Assembly: GCF_030813715.1 (NCBI RefSeq)
Contig: NZ_JAUSUZ010000001.1
Location: 7,192,001-7,256,000, forward strand
From: Catenuloplanes indicus
Lineage (GTDB): Bacteria; Actinomycetota; Actinomycetes; Mycobacteriales; Micromonosporaceae
DNA length: 64,000 nt
Direction of reading: 5' to 3'
Positions 43,501-51,933 of this stretch are shown here, piece by piece. How positions within the stretch are numbered: position 1 is the first letter of the stretch; each line of letters starts with the position of its first letter. The notes beneath the pieces are model-generated. The model did no database searches, was not told the DNA's origin, and was given only the letters and a program-made list of their open reading frames with translations. Made by a program: the position numbers and the translations under genes.

Positions 43501-45520
43501 TCCCGGTGACCAGGGCCGGCGCGGCGCGCGTGGTGGCACGGGTGAGTTCGACCGGGTCGGTATGCGTGGCGAGGGCTCGCGTGACGGCGGTGGCTACGGC
43601 CCCGCCGACGGCGAGTCGGGCCGCCGCGGTGGCCGCACCGGCACCGGCGAGTTCGGCCAGGTCGGCATGCGCGGACCGGACGACGGCGGTCGTCGCGGCC
43701 CCGGGCGCGCGGCGGTCCCCGGCCAGCCGGCCGGCGGCCCGGATGGCCCTGGCGGCCGTAACGCCGCCTCCGGTTACAGCTCCGGCCGTGACGGCGGCCG
43801 AGGCTTCGGCCCGGACGGTGGTCCGGGCGGCTTCGGTCCTGGCCGTGACGGCGGTCCGGGTGCCGGTCGCGATGCCGGCTCCGGCCCGGACGGCGGCCCC
43901 GGCGGCCCCGGTGGCTTCGGTCCCGGCCGTGACGGTGCCGGCAACGCTGGCTTCGGTCCCGGGCGTGACGGTGGCGCGGGTTTCGGTCCCGGGCGTGACG
44001 GCAGGCCCGGCGGTTACGGTTCCGGCCGTGACGGCGGAGCAGGCGCCGGACGAGGCTTCGGCCCCGGTCGTGACGATGAACCGGGTGATGGCCGCGGCTT
44101 CAGTCCCGGGCGTGACGGCGGTCCTGGATACGACGGTGGGCCGGGTGGCCGATCTGATCATGATGGTGGCTCGAGTGGCCGTGACGGCGGTCCGGGCGGC
44201 CCGGATTTTGGCCCGGGCCGCGAGAGCGGCCCGGCCGGCACCGACGCCCGTGACCACGGTCCCGCCTCGCGTGAACTAGGCCAGGGCAGCACCGGCGCCC
44301 CGGCGGTACGCGACGCCGGTGGCCCGGGTGGCCGTGCGCCGGGTGGCCCCGGCGCCGGCCCCGCCACCGGCCCGCGCGAGATCGGCGCGGCCGGCCCGCG
44401 CGAGATCGGCGCTGCCCGCGCCGCCGTGCGCCCGCCGGGCGCCGAGCCGGCCGTGCCCGGTCATGCGCTGGGCGTGCCCGGTCAGACGCCGGGCGGGCCT
44501 GGACAGGCACCGGGCGGGCCTGGACAGGCACCGGGTGGACCGGGGCAGGTACCGGGCGGGCCCGGTCAGTTCCCGGGCGGGCCCGGGCAGGGACCCGGTG
44601 GACCGAAGCAGGCGCCGGGCGTACCGGGGCAGGCCATGGTTCGCCGTGGGCCGCTGCCCGAGGAGGGCAGCCTGGACGCCGCGGCGCGGGCGGTCGCGCG
44701 CGGTCCCCGGACGCTGCCGACGGAGATGGCCGCGCTGCCCGGGCGGGCGGCCGTGGCGGCGTTGCCGGCCGGGGACGGTGCGGGTGGCGCGCTGGAGAGC
44801 GGGGCGCTGCGGCCGGCGGCGGGTCGGGATTCCGTACCGGCGGATGATGTTGATCTTGAGAAGGAGAAGAAGGAGCGGGAGCGGCGGCAGCTGCGGCTCG
44901 GTGCGCTGGTGCTGGTGACCGTGTTGCTGCTCGGTGCGCTGCCGCTCTACTTCGGCATCCGGGCGGCGACGCGGGACCCGGTGTTCAACTCGCTGGACGA
45001 CCTGGGTGTGCCGGCCTGGGCGGCGCAGAACACGGACGATCAGATCAGTGGCTCGCGGTGGTGCTTCATCGACTGCCGGCTGCGGACCCGGATCGCCGAG
45101 TCGGAGCGGGCGCCGGAGGAGACGACGCGGGTCTATCAGACCGCGCTCGCGGATGCCGGCTGGCAGCGCTGGGAGGTCGAGGGGTGCCCGGATCAGCCGG
45201 GTGTCCAGGGCGACTACTCCTGCTGGCGGCGGGACGAGCTGACGCTGGACCTGTGGATCAGGCCGCCGGCCTGCGCGAACGACGCGCTGGCGCTGCGGCC
45301 GTCGGTGGGGGCGACCGCGGAGGGGCAGGAGGCGGCGCCGCCCGCGGATCCGGACTGCCCGGGCGCGGCGGTGTCGATCAAGGTCAACAACGCGATCGGT
45401 GACGGCCGTACGCAGCCGCAGGCGCCCGTACCGTCGGATCTGATCGGTGAGACGCCGGAGGCGACGTTCGACCTGCCCACCGACTACCCGACGGACCTGC
45501 CGACGCCCGAGGCGACGTAG
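40592..45520 (+). CDS. Giant glycine/proline-rich single-pass membrane protein
   Basis: About 1642 residues of unknown function. After a 60-residue polar N-terminus (GWLDDLRTAKQSNVDLSDG), residues about 85-1400 are Gly/Pro/Asp/Arg-rich with FGPGGP-type collagen-like runs, SGEIRAGRRA units (about 410-520), TGEFDRVGMRGEG units (about 945-1030) and FGPGRDGG units (about 1070-1190). A charged EKEKKERERRQLR stretch precedes one membrane helix (about 1434-1456) and an extracytoplasmic domain of about 185 residues with six cysteines (RWCFIDCRLR, EGCPDQP, YSCWRRDE, PPACAND, DPDCPG). The ordered C-terminus shows this strand and frame are real, despite long open frames antisense to it. Positive-inside charge places the repeats in the cytoplasm. 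Confidence 0.8.
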   Translation: MRARGSDGADDGQEAGGQKRGRRWGIGRTGGTPDSTPPAEEVSGEETGWLDDLRTAKQSNVDLSDGAPALPAGAGFPAAPDLAPDDDFTAAGGPGQDGGHGDNQGGRFGAGAPAPRPRPGTPPGAIPQQGARGPFGGPDGDPGGFGPAVPGGQGGFGPGGPGGPGGFGAGGPAGTDGPAGGFGPGGPAGPGTPGGFGPGAAAGRGGPAGPGGADGFGAGGPAGRGGPGGADGFGPAGRGGSDGFGGPGGPGAPGGPGAPGGPGAPGGAGAPGGAGAPGGPGGAGGTAGFGPGGPANAGVAGPGGRRPGGPDGGFGGEPASGEIRGGRAAAGMGPQNGPFGGGRAAAPQGPAYGGEPGGYDQGGRRPGGPEQGGPFGGEPDGRRAAGPYGGEPATGDVRAGRRAAPDGAPAGPYGASGPFGGEPNSGEIRAGRRAMPDGGEPNSGEIRAGRRAMPDGGEPNSGEIRAGRRAAPDGPYGAGEPGGRRGAGEPYGDEPASGEIRAGRRRAAEPSAAEQRGGGFGGDARGAGPYPSPRRGDDQAGAGDRRPGPPAARHSGPGENAPDALIDMRPTASTDEEMGAGNPHSWAFTPSRQNPEVSRRGGASGSRSRFAGPAGQPGDVPASGNAPALPPGAVAPVSGGRSGPVGSRPDHGGGSHSAGGPGGPGAVRDRFGDTGGRGPDGGRGFGPAGPGGPTRSGADGPQPGVTGIDGLAGGRPGSDGPDGGRGGRPGFDGPDGGRPGVDGGRGGRPGFDGSDGRPGFDGPQGGRSGGPQGGRPGMDGPGGRAGGRASAPIPPVMPGRPGATPPASLPPAAPALPPGVEPVSGAPGSPAGPRAPGSGTPTGAISGRDRFRGPRPADGNDPGTGRVPGQPGPGRAGVAGAAGVPGMPGAPRRPGDDGPSRGPRPGEDGFGRHGDGERGRGGPDGRPGDGRGPGSGEFRQVGPRGRDGGRTGTGEFDRVGMRGEGARDGGPGDQGRRGARGGTGEFDRVGMRGEGSRDGGGYGPADGESGRRGGRTGTGEFGQVGMRGPDDGGRRGPGRAAVPGQPAGGPDGPGGRNAASGYSSGRDGGRGFGPDGGPGGFGPGRDGGPGAGRDAGSGPDGGPGGPGGFGPGRDGAGNAGFGPGRDGGAGFGPGRDGRPGGYGSGRDGGAGAGRGFGPGRDDEPGDGRGFSPGRDGGPGYDGGPGGRSDHDGGSSGRDGGPGGPDFGPGRESGPAGTDARDHGPASRELGQGSTGAPAVRDAGGPGGRAPGGPGAGPATGPREIGAAGPREIGAARAAVRPPGAEPAVPGHALGVPGQTPGGPGQAPGGPGQAPGGPGQVPGGPGQFPGGPGQGPGGPKQAPGVPGQAMVRRGPLPEEGSLDAAARAVARGPRTLPTEMAALPGRAAVAALPAGDGAGGALESGALRPAAGRDSVPADDVDLEKEKKERERRQLRLGALVLVTVLLLGALPLYFGIRAATRDPVFNSLDDLGVPAWAAQNTDDQISGSRWCFIDCRLRTRIAESERAPEETTRVYQTALADAGWQRWEVEGCPDQPGVQGDYSCWRRDELTLDLWIRPPACANDALALRPSVGATAEGQEAAPPADPDCPGAAVSIKVNNAIGDGRTQPQAPVPSDLIGETPEATFDLPTDYPTDLPTPEAT
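41845..41995 (+). repeat. Three near-identical 54-bp coding repeats
   Basis: Three consecutive units coding for GEPNSGEIRAGRRAMPDG, with the last ending APDG, are nearly identical in DNA, so they duplicated recently. Related degenerate units (SGEIRGGRAA, TGDVRAGRRA, SGEIRAGRRR) flank them from 41550 to 42110. Confidence 0.85.
43381..43680 (+). repeat. TGEFDRVGMRG coding repeats
   Basis: Four spaced units (SGEFRQVGPRG, TGEFDRVGMRGEG twice, TGEFGQVGMRG) recur within the giant protein gene, with 30-bp blocks identical between the two middle copies. Confidence 0.8.
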
Positions 45521-45643
45521 GGCGCGCGGGACCGCGCCGCCGCGCGGCGGCGTGTCACTGAGGGTAGGGTTCGCACGTTGGCGCAGAGTGGACGGTGTCA
45601 CCTGCCCGAATACACATACAGCGTGGGATGAAGGGGAAGACGC

Positions 45644-46096
45644 GTGGACGGTGGAGAGATCGCTGCCCTGATCGGGGCCGGGGCGTTCGCGATGCTCGTT
45701 CTGTTTCTGGCGGTGCCGATCCTGCGGCTCCGGCACACGATCGACGCGGCGACCCGGGCGATCAACGACCTGAACGACCGCACGGAGCCCATGCTGCGCA
45801 ACGTGAACCTCACGATCGAGGGCGTGAACACCACGCTCGATCAGGTGCACACGTCGCTGGACGGGGTGAACGTCCAGCTGGCGAAGGTGGACACGATCAC
45901 CGGGCACGTGCAGAACGTGAGCGCCAACGTGGCGAACCTGACCACCGTGGTCTCGGCCGCGGCCGCGAACCCGCTGGTGAAGGTCGCGGCGTTCGGGTAC
46001 GGCGTGCGCAAGGCCGCCGCCGCGCGCCGCGGTGCGGAGGAGGAGCGCGAGGTCAAGGACATCCTCAAGGCACGCCGACGGGCCGGTCGTCGCTAA
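45644..46096 (+). CDS. DUF948-family protein
   Basis: A 150-residue protein starting GTG 45644 behind a GAAGGGGAAG site. One N-terminal membrane helix (IAALIGAGAFAMLVLFLAVPIL) is followed by a helical, coiled-coil-prone region rich in spaced Leu, Val and Asn (TIEGVNTTLDQVHTSLDGVN) as in DUF948, and a basic tail. The function is unknown; in actinobacteria the gene regularly sits immediately upstream of a DUF6167-like gene and alaS, as here. Confidence 0.85.
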   Translation: MDGGEIAALIGAGAFAMLVLFLAVPILRLRHTIDAATRAINDLNDRTEPMLRNVNLTIEGVNTTLDQVHTSLDGVNVQLAKVDTITGHVQNVSANVANLTTVVSAAAANPLVKVAAFGYGVRKAAAARRGAEEEREVKDILKARRRAGRR

Positions 46097-46123
46097 TCGG
46101 AACCAGCACGGGAGGATGTTGCT

Positions 46124-46420
46124 ATGAAGCGTCTGCTCTGGCTCGGGATCGGCCTCGGTGTCGGTGTCCTGGTGGTCCGTCAGGTGACGAAGATGGCGCA
46201 CGCGTACACGCCGCAGGGCCTCGCCGAGAGCGCGCAGGAAACCGCTGGCGGCCTGGTCGAGTCCGTGCGTAGCTTCGTGGACGACGTCCGGATCGCGATG
46301 GCCGAGCGTGAGCAGGAGATTCACGCCGCCTTCGCCGAGGGCGTGCTGTACGACGACCAGTTCGCCGAGGAGCGGGGCTACCCGCTGGACGGCATCGACA
46401 CTCAGGAAGGCCGCAGATGA
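46124..46420 (+). CDS. DUF6167-like small membrane protein
   Basis: A 98-residue protein with one N-terminal helix ([19 protein letters not shown]) and an amphipathic helical body ([24 protein letters not shown]). The position between DUF948 and alaS matches the conserved actinobacterial order. A GGGAGGA site precedes the ATG, and its stop overlaps alaS by 4 nt. Function unknown. Confidence 0.8.
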   Translation: MKRLLWLGIGLGVGVLVVRQVTKMAHAYTPQGLAESAQETAGGLVESVRSFVDDVRIAMAEREQEIHAAFAEGVLYDDQFAEERGYPLDGIDTQEGRR

Positions 46421-49098
46421 AGACCGCGGAGATCAAGCGACGATACCTGGCGCACTTCGAGGCCAACGGCCACGCCGTGGTGCCGTCCGCTCCGCTGCCG
46501 GCCATTGACGACCCGAACCTGCTGTTCGTCAACGCCGGCATGGTGCAGTTCGTGCCGTACTTCCTGGGTCAGCGCCAGCAGCCGTGGCCGCGTGCGGTCT
46601 CGGTGCAGAAGTGCATCCGTACGCCGGACATCGACGAGGTCGGCAAGACCTCGCGGCACGGCACGTTCTTCCAGATGAACGGCAACTTCTCGTTCGGCGA
46701 CTACTTCAAGGCGGGCGCGATCCCGCTGGCCTGGGATCTCGTCACCAAGCCGGTCGCCGAGGGCGGTTTCGGGCTGGACCCGGAGCGGATCTGGGCGACG
46801 GTCTACCTCGACGACGACGAGGCCATCGAGATCTGGAAGAAGACCGGCATGCCGGCGGAGCGGATCGTGCGCCGCGGCAAGAAGGACAACTTCTGGTCGA
46901 TGGGCATCCCCGGCCCGGCCGGCCCGTGCTCCGAGCTCTACTACGACCGCGGCCCGGCGTACGGCCCGGACGGCGGGCCCGAGGTGGACGAGGACCGCTA
47001 CCTGGAGTTCTGGAATCTCGTCTTCATGCAGTACGAGATCACGAACGTCCGTAGCAAGGAGGAGTTCGACATCGTCGGCGAGCTGCCGGCGAAGAACATC
47101 GACACCGGCATGGGCCTGGAGCGGATGGCCGCGCTGCTGCAGGGCGTCGACAACATGTACGAGATCGACGAGATCCGCCCGGTGCTGGCCAAGGCCGCCG
47201 AGCTGACCGGCCGGACGTACGGTGCGAAGTCCGGCCACGCCGCGTCCGAGTCGCACCCGGACGACGTGCGCCTGCGGGTCATCGCGGACCACGTGCGCAC
47301 CTCGCTGATGCTGATCGGTGACGGCGTCACGCCGTCGAACGAGGGCCGCGGCTACGTGCTGCGCCGCATCATGCGCCGCGCGATCCGCTCGATCCGGCTG
47401 CTCGGCTGGCAGGACAAGGCGCTGCCCGAGCTAATGCCGGTGGCGCGGGACTGCATGGCCCCGTCCTACCCGGAGGTCGCGGCGGAGTTCGACCGGATCT
47501 CGTCGTACGCGTACGCGGAGGAGGACGCGTTCCTCGCCACGCTGCGGGCCGGCACCACGATCCTGGACACCGCGATCGCGGACACGAAGAAGTCCGGCGG
47601 CGCGAAGCTCTCCGGTGACAAGGCGTTCCAGCTGCACGACACGTACGGCTTCCCGATCGACCTGACCCTGGAGATCGCGGCCGAGCAGGGCCTGACCGTC
47701 GACGACGAGGGCTTCCGGCGGCTGATGACCGAGCAGCGTACCCGCGCCAAGGAGGACGCGCGGACGCGCAAGACCGGCCACACGGACGTCTCCGCGTACC
47801 GGGGCGTGCTGGAGGACGGCGGCGCGGTCGAGTTCACCGGCTACGCCGAGACGTCGCGCGAGTCCCGCGTGCGCGCGCTGCTGAACAAGGGCGAGCGGCT
47901 GCAGTCGGCCGGTGAGGGCGACACGATCGAGCTGGTGCTGGACACCACGCCGTTCTACGCCGAGGGTGGCGGCCAGCAGCCGGACACCGGCCTGATCACG
48001 GTCGGCGGCGGCCAGGTCGAGGTGTACGACGTCCAGCAGCCGGTGCCGGGCCTGATCGTGCACAAGGCACGCGTGGTGCGCGGCGAGGTGCGGCCCGGTG
48101 AGTCGGGCTTCGCCGAGATCGACACGAACCGGCGCCGGGCGATCTCCCGCTCGCACACCGCGACGCACCTGGTGCACCAGACGATCCGCAACTTCCTCGG
48201 CGAGGCCGCGACCCAGGCGGGTTCGCTGAACGCGCCGGGCCGGCTCCGGTTCGACTTCAACACGCCGCAGGCGGTCCCGCCGGCCGTGCTGCACGACGTG
48301 GAGCAGCAGGTCAACGAGGTGCTACTGGCCGACCACGAGGTGCACGCGTTCGTCACCTCGCAGGAGGAGGCGCGGCGCCTCGGCGCGATGGCGCTGTTCG
48401 GCGAGAAGTACGGCGACGAGGTGCGGGTCGTCGAGGTCGGCGACTACGCGCGGGAGCTGTGCGGTGGCACCCACGTGGCCCGCTCCGGCCAGCTCGGCCT
48501 GGTGAAGATTCTCTCCGAGTCGTCGATCGGTTCCGGTGTCCGCCGCGTCGAGGCGCTGGTCGGCATCGACGCATTCGGCTTCCTGGCCAAGGAGCACCTG
48601 CTGGTGTCCCGCCTGGCGGATCTTTTCCGGATCCCGGCGGACCAGGTGGGGGACCGGGTCGAGCAGACCGTCACGGCGCTGCGGGACGCGGAGAAGGAGC
48701 TGGAGAAGCTGCGCGCCCAGGCGGTGCTCGGCGGCGCCGGCGCGATCGCGGATGCGGCCCGGGACCTCAACGGCATCGCCTACGTCGGGGCGGAGGCGCC
48801 GGAGGGCGCGGCCGGCAACGACGTGCGCACGCTGGCCATCGAGATTCGCGGGAAGATCGACCAGAAGCGCCCGGCGGTGGTCGCGGTAGCCGCGAAGTCG
48901 AACGGCAAGGCGTCACTCATCGTAGCGACGAACGCGGCAGCCCGCGATCGAGGGCTCTCCGCGTCGGACCTCGTGAAGGGCGCGCTCGGCGGCCGCGGTG
49001 GCGGCAATGCCGAGCTGGCACAGGGCGGCGGTGTCCCCGCATCGGAGACCGTTAAGCTTCTGGGCGCGATCGAGAGGTCAATTTCCGAGGCCGGCTGA
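46417..49098 (+). CDS. alaS: Alanyl-tRNA synthetase
   Basis: An 893-residue class II synthetase. The catalytic domain opens [19 protein letters not shown], with [22 protein letters not shown] and [12 protein letters not shown]; the editing domain has the zinc motif [16 protein letters not shown] (HxxxH near residue 582) and [13 protein letters not shown] (near 687), and a C-Ala domain ends the protein. It charges tRNA-Ala and hydrolyses mischarged Ser or Gly. Length and order are normal. The ATG overlaps the upstream gene (ATGA). Confidence 0.97.
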   Translation: MKTAEIKRRYLAHFEANGHAVVPSAPLPAIDDPNLLFVNAGMVQFVPYFLGQRQQPWPRAVSVQKCIRTPDIDEVGKTSRHGTFFQMNGNFSFGDYFKAGAIPLAWDLVTKPVAEGGFGLDPERIWATVYLDDDEAIEIWKKTGMPAERIVRRGKKDNFWSMGIPGPAGPCSELYYDRGPAYGPDGGPEVDEDRYLEFWNLVFMQYEITNVRSKEEFDIVGELPAKNIDTGMGLERMAALLQGVDNMYEIDEIRPVLAKAAELTGRTYGAKSGHAASESHPDDVRLRVIADHVRTSLMLIGDGVTPSNEGRGYVLRRIMRRAIRSIRLLGWQDKALPELMPVARDCMAPSYPEVAAEFDRISSYAYAEEDAFLATLRAGTTILDTAIADTKKSGGAKLSGDKAFQLHDTYGFPIDLTLEIAAEQGLTVDDEGFRRLMTEQRTRAKEDARTRKTGHTDVSAYRGVLEDGGAVEFTGYAETSRESRVRALLNKGERLQSAGEGDTIELVLDTTPFYAEGGGQQPDTGLITVGGGQVEVYDVQQPVPGLIVHKARVVRGEVRPGESGFAEIDTNRRRAISRSHTATHLVHQTIRNFLGEAATQAGSLNAPGRLRFDFNTPQAVPPAVLHDVEQQVNEVLLADHEVHAFVTSQEEARRLGAMALFGEKYGDEVRVVEVGDYARELCGGTHVARSGQLGLVKILSESSIGSGVRRVEALVGIDAFGFLAKEHLLVSRLADLFRIPADQVGDRVEQTVTALRDAEKELEKLRAQAVLGGAGAIADAARDLNGIAYVGAEAPEGAAGNDVRTLAIEIRGKIDQKRPAVVAVAAKSNGKASLIVATNAAARDRGLSASDLVKGALGGRGGGNAELAQGGGVPASETVKLLGAIERSISEAG

Positions 49099-49190
49099 TA
49101 GCGCCATACGCCGATCGGCCATTACTCTTCGCATCGTGGCCCGATCGACGTCAGGAGGCGCGTGTTCAAGCTTGGCAGGGTGATCCGGCC

Positions 49191-49652
49191 GTGAGCGAAG
49201 GCTTCACTCGCGGAGTTCGCCTGGGCGTGGACGTGGGAGCGGTGCGCGTCGGGGTCGCGGTGTGCGACCCCGACGGCATCCTCGCCAGCCCGGTGGCGAC
49301 CGTACCCCGTGACCAGAATGCGACCGATGATGCGGTTCCGGGCGATATGGCGGAAGTTTCGCGTCTCGCCGTGGAGCACGACGCGGTCGCGGTCGTCGTC
49401 GGTCTTCCCGTCGCGCTCAACGGGCGCGAGGGACCAGCGGCGACACTGGTCCGCGCGTACGCCGAACGACTGGGACGGGTGATCACCCCCGTTCCCGTCG
49501 TTTTGGCGGACGAGCGTATGTCGACGGTGGTGGCTACCCGTAGGCTGTCCGAGCGAGGCGTTCGGGGGCGGCGTCAGCGCGCGGTCGTCGATCAGGCGGC
49601 CGCCGTGGAGATCCTGCAAGGCTGGCTGGACGCGCAGCGGAGGCGCAACTGA
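49191..49652 (+). CDS. ruvX: Putative pre-16S rRNA nuclease / Holliday junction resolvase-like RuvX (YqgF)
   Basis: A 153-residue RNase H-fold protein. LGVDVGAVRVGVAVCDPDG carries the first catalytic Asp, VVVGLPVALNGREGPAA the Glu region, and LADERMSTVVATRRL plus VVDQAAAVEILQGWLD the later acidic residues. It is essential in many bacteria for 16S rRNA 5' end maturation. GTG 49191 was chosen because it directly precedes the first strand. The TGA overlaps the mltG ATG by one base. Confidence 0.92.
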   Translation: MSEGFTRGVRLGVDVGAVRVGVAVCDPDGILASPVATVPRDQNATDDAVPGDMAEVSRLAVEHDAVAVVVGLPVALNGREGPAATLVRAYAERLGRVITPVPVVLADERMSTVVATRRLSERGVRGRRQRAVVDQAAAVEILQGWLDAQRRRN

Positions 49653-50845
49653 TGCTGGACGACTTGGAAGCTGCGTTCGACGAGCAGCAGGCCCCCCAGA
49701 AGGGGCGGCCGCTGCACCGGCGCAAGAAGAAGCGCGGCGGTGGCGGGAAATCGGCCATCGCCCTGATCATGGTGGTGCTGATCTTCGGCGGTCTCGCCGG
49801 CGCCGGCTACTACGGGTTCGACCGGGTGCGGAACTACCTCACCACGCCGGACTACGACGGTCCGGGCACGGGCGAGGTCACGATCGAGGTGAAGAACGGC
49901 GACACCGCCACGGCGATCGGCAACACGCTCTACAACGTCGATGTGGTGAAGTCCGCCAAGTCCTTCATCGAGGCGGCCGACGCGAACCCGGACAGCAAGA
50001 ACATTCAGGTCGGATTCTACAAGCTCAAGAAGCAGATGAAGGCGTCCGACGCGGTGCTGGCGCTGCTCGACCTGAACAACCGGGTGTCCACCAAGGTGAC
50101 CATCCCGGAGGGCACCACGTCCTTCGAGGTGTTCCAGCTGCTCTCCGACGCCTCCGACATCCCGGTCGAGGAGTTCAAGGAGGCGGCGAAGGACCCGGAG
50201 GCGCTGGGCGTACCGGACTTCTGGTTCACCCGCGGCGACGAGAAGCCGGTCACCAAGTCGATCGAGGGTTTCCTGTTCCCGGAGACCTACAACTTCGACC
50301 CCGGGCTGACCGCGAAGGAGATGCTCGCGGTGATGGTCCAGCACTTCCTGGACGCCACCACCGAGCTCGACTTCGTGAAGAAGGCGGAGGCGCGGGACAT
50401 CACGCCGTACGACGCGCTGATGGTCGCCTCGCTCTCCGAGGCCGAGTCCGGCGTCGCCGCTGACCTGCCCAAGGTCGCCCGGGTCGTCTACAACACGCTC
50501 TTCAAGCCCAGCGCGGACATCGGCGGCCGGCCGCGCCTGCGCCTGGACGTGACCATCAACTACGGTCACCAGCTCGCGGGCCGGGACGCCAAGGAGTCGA
50601 AGAACATCACCCAGGCCGAGCTGGAGGACGCCTCCAACCCCTGGAACTCGCACCTCAACGACGGCCTGCCGCCGACCGCGATCAACAACCCGGGCAAGGC
50701 CGCGCTGGAAGGCGCGATGACCCCGGCCGAAGGCAACTGGTACTTCTTCGTCGCGATCGACAAGCAGGGCAACTCGGCGTTCGCGGAGACCTACGCCGAG
50801 CAGCAGGTGAACGAGCAGAAGGCCCGGGAGGCCGGGGTTCTGTGA
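49652..50845 (+). CDS. mltG: Endolytic murein transglycosylase MltG
   Basis: A 397-residue membrane-anchored lytic transglycosylase that cuts nascent glycan strands. A basic cytoplasmic stretch (RRKKKRGGGGK) precedes one helix (about residues 34-52), a LysM-like region (VTIEVKNGDTATAIGNTLYN) and the YceG domain with EGFLFPETYNF, the catalytic Glu in ASLSEAESG (about 268-276), RLRLDVTINYG and SHLNDGLPPTAINNPGKAALE. The family fit is clear. Overlaps at both ends (TGATG with ruvX, GTGA with aroE) show coupling. Confidence 0.94.
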   Translation: MLDDLEAAFDEQQAPQKGRPLHRRKKKRGGGGKSAIALIMVVLIFGGLAGAGYYGFDRVRNYLTTPDYDGPGTGEVTIEVKNGDTATAIGNTLYNVDVVKSAKSFIEAADANPDSKNIQVGFYKLKKQMKASDAVLALLDLNNRVSTKVTIPEGTTSFEVFQLLSDASDIPVEEFKEAAKDPEALGVPDFWFTRGDEKPVTKSIEGFLFPETYNFDPGLTAKEMLAVMVQHFLDATTELDFVKKAEARDITPYDALMVASLSEAESGVAADLPKVARVVYNTLFKPSADIGGRPRLRLDVTINYGHQLAGRDAKESKNITQAELEDASNPWNSHLNDGLPPTAINNPGKAALEGAMTPAEGNWYFFVAIDKQGNSAFAETYAEQQVNEQKAREAGVL

Positions 50846-51669
50846 CGTCCCAGCACCGGGCGGCCGTGCTCGGCAAGCCGATCGCACATTCGCTCTCACC
50901 CGTGCTGCACAACGCCGGTTACGCGGCCGCGGGCCTCACCGGGTGGGCGTACACCGCGATCGAGTGTGCCGAGTCCGAACTGCCCGGTCTGGTGGACGGC
51001 CTCGGCGCGCAGTGGCGCGGCCTGTCCGTGACCATGCCGCTCAAGGAGGTCGCACTCACCGTCGCCGCGGCGGCCTCGCCGGCCGCCACGGCGCTCGGCG
51101 TGGCGAACACGCTGGTCCGGCGCGCGGACGGGTCCTGGTTCGCGGACAACACCGACGTGATCGGCATGGTCACCGTGCTGCGCGCCGCCGGGATCACCGA
51201 CGGCGCGGCGATCGCGCTGCTGGGCGGGGGCGGCACGGCACGCGCGGCGCTCGGTGCCGCGGCCCGGCTCGGCAACGCGCCGGTCACGGTGTTCGTCCGC
51301 CGGCCGGAGGCCGGTGCGGAACTGGCGCCGGTCGCGGCCACGCTCGGCGTGCCGTTCCGGGTCGCGCCGTGGGCCGAGGCCGCGGACCTGCGCGGGTTCG
51401 ACGTGGTCGTCTCCACGGTGCCGAAGGGCGCCGCGGACCACCTGGCGGCCGGGCCGCACTGGGCGGCGTCGACCGTCTACTTCGACGTGGTCTATCACCC
51501 GTGGCCGACACCGCTGGCGGCCTGGGCCGCGGCGGGCGGGTCGCCGGTGGTCACCGGGCTGGATCTGCTGCATGCGCAGGCACTCGGCCAGTTCACCCAG
51601 TTCACCGGTGTGGACGCGCCGGCCGACGCGATGCGCGAGGCACTGGACAAGGCCGTCGCCGAGGGATAG
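50842..51669 (+). CDS. aroE: Shikimate dehydrogenase
   Basis: A 275-residue NADP-dependent enzyme reducing 3-dehydroshikimate. The substrate site is visible in PIAHSLSPVLHNAGYAA, LSVTMPLKE with the catalytic Lys, and ADNTDVIGM with the Asp; the Rossmann motif is LLGGGGTARAAL and the end has GLDLLHAQALGQFTQFTG. GTG 50842 overlaps the mltG stop. The expected downstream partner aroC is displaced by about 2 kb by an MFS/MarR pair. Confidence 0.94.
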   Translation: MTSQHRAAVLGKPIAHSLSPVLHNAGYAAAGLTGWAYTAIECAESELPGLVDGLGAQWRGLSVTMPLKEVALTVAAAASPAATALGVANTLVRRADGSWFADNTDVIGMVTVLRAAGITDGAAIALLGGGGTARAALGAAARLGNAPVTVFVRRPEAGAELAPVAATLGVPFRVAPWAEAADLRGFDVVVSTVPKGAADHLAAGPHWAASTVYFDVVYHPWPTPLAAWAAAGGSPVVTGLDLLHAQALGQFTQFTGVDAPADAMREALDKAVAEG

Positions 51670-51773
51670 CCGCGCGGTGATCCCATTCGCGCTGACGCCG
51701 GAAGACCGGCGGAGCGGGTGGTCGCGTTGTGCCCGAGATCTCGGACGCGCGGCGCCCACCGTGCTTCCGGACA

Positions 51774-51848
51774 GTGCGCGGTCCGCGGCTCTGCGGGCCC
51801 CGGCTTGTCATGGGGGAACCTGCCGGCGGCGGGAAGTGCGCGGTCCGC
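51774..51848. repeat. 13-bp direct repeat in the aroE-MFS gap
   Basis: GTGCGCGGTCCGC occurs at 51774-51786 and 51836-51848 in the 264-nt gap between the aroE and MFS stops. Nothing else in the gap is recognisable. Confidence 0.5.
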
Positions 51849-51933
51849 AGCCCCGCGGACGACTGGGAGGCCGGTCGGCGGGCCGCGAACCGGTGTGCGT
51901 GCGCGGGGCGACACCGGTGGTGGTGAGGCCGGG

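Noticed and set aside
39638-44257. A 1539-codon open frame antisense to rarA and the glycine-rich giant
   Set aside because: GGN/CCN-rich coding on the plus strand removes stops from the complement. The minus product is Thr/Ala/Arg-rich without domains, while the plus frame leads into a membrane helix and a cysteine-rich ordered domain and the rarA end is certain.
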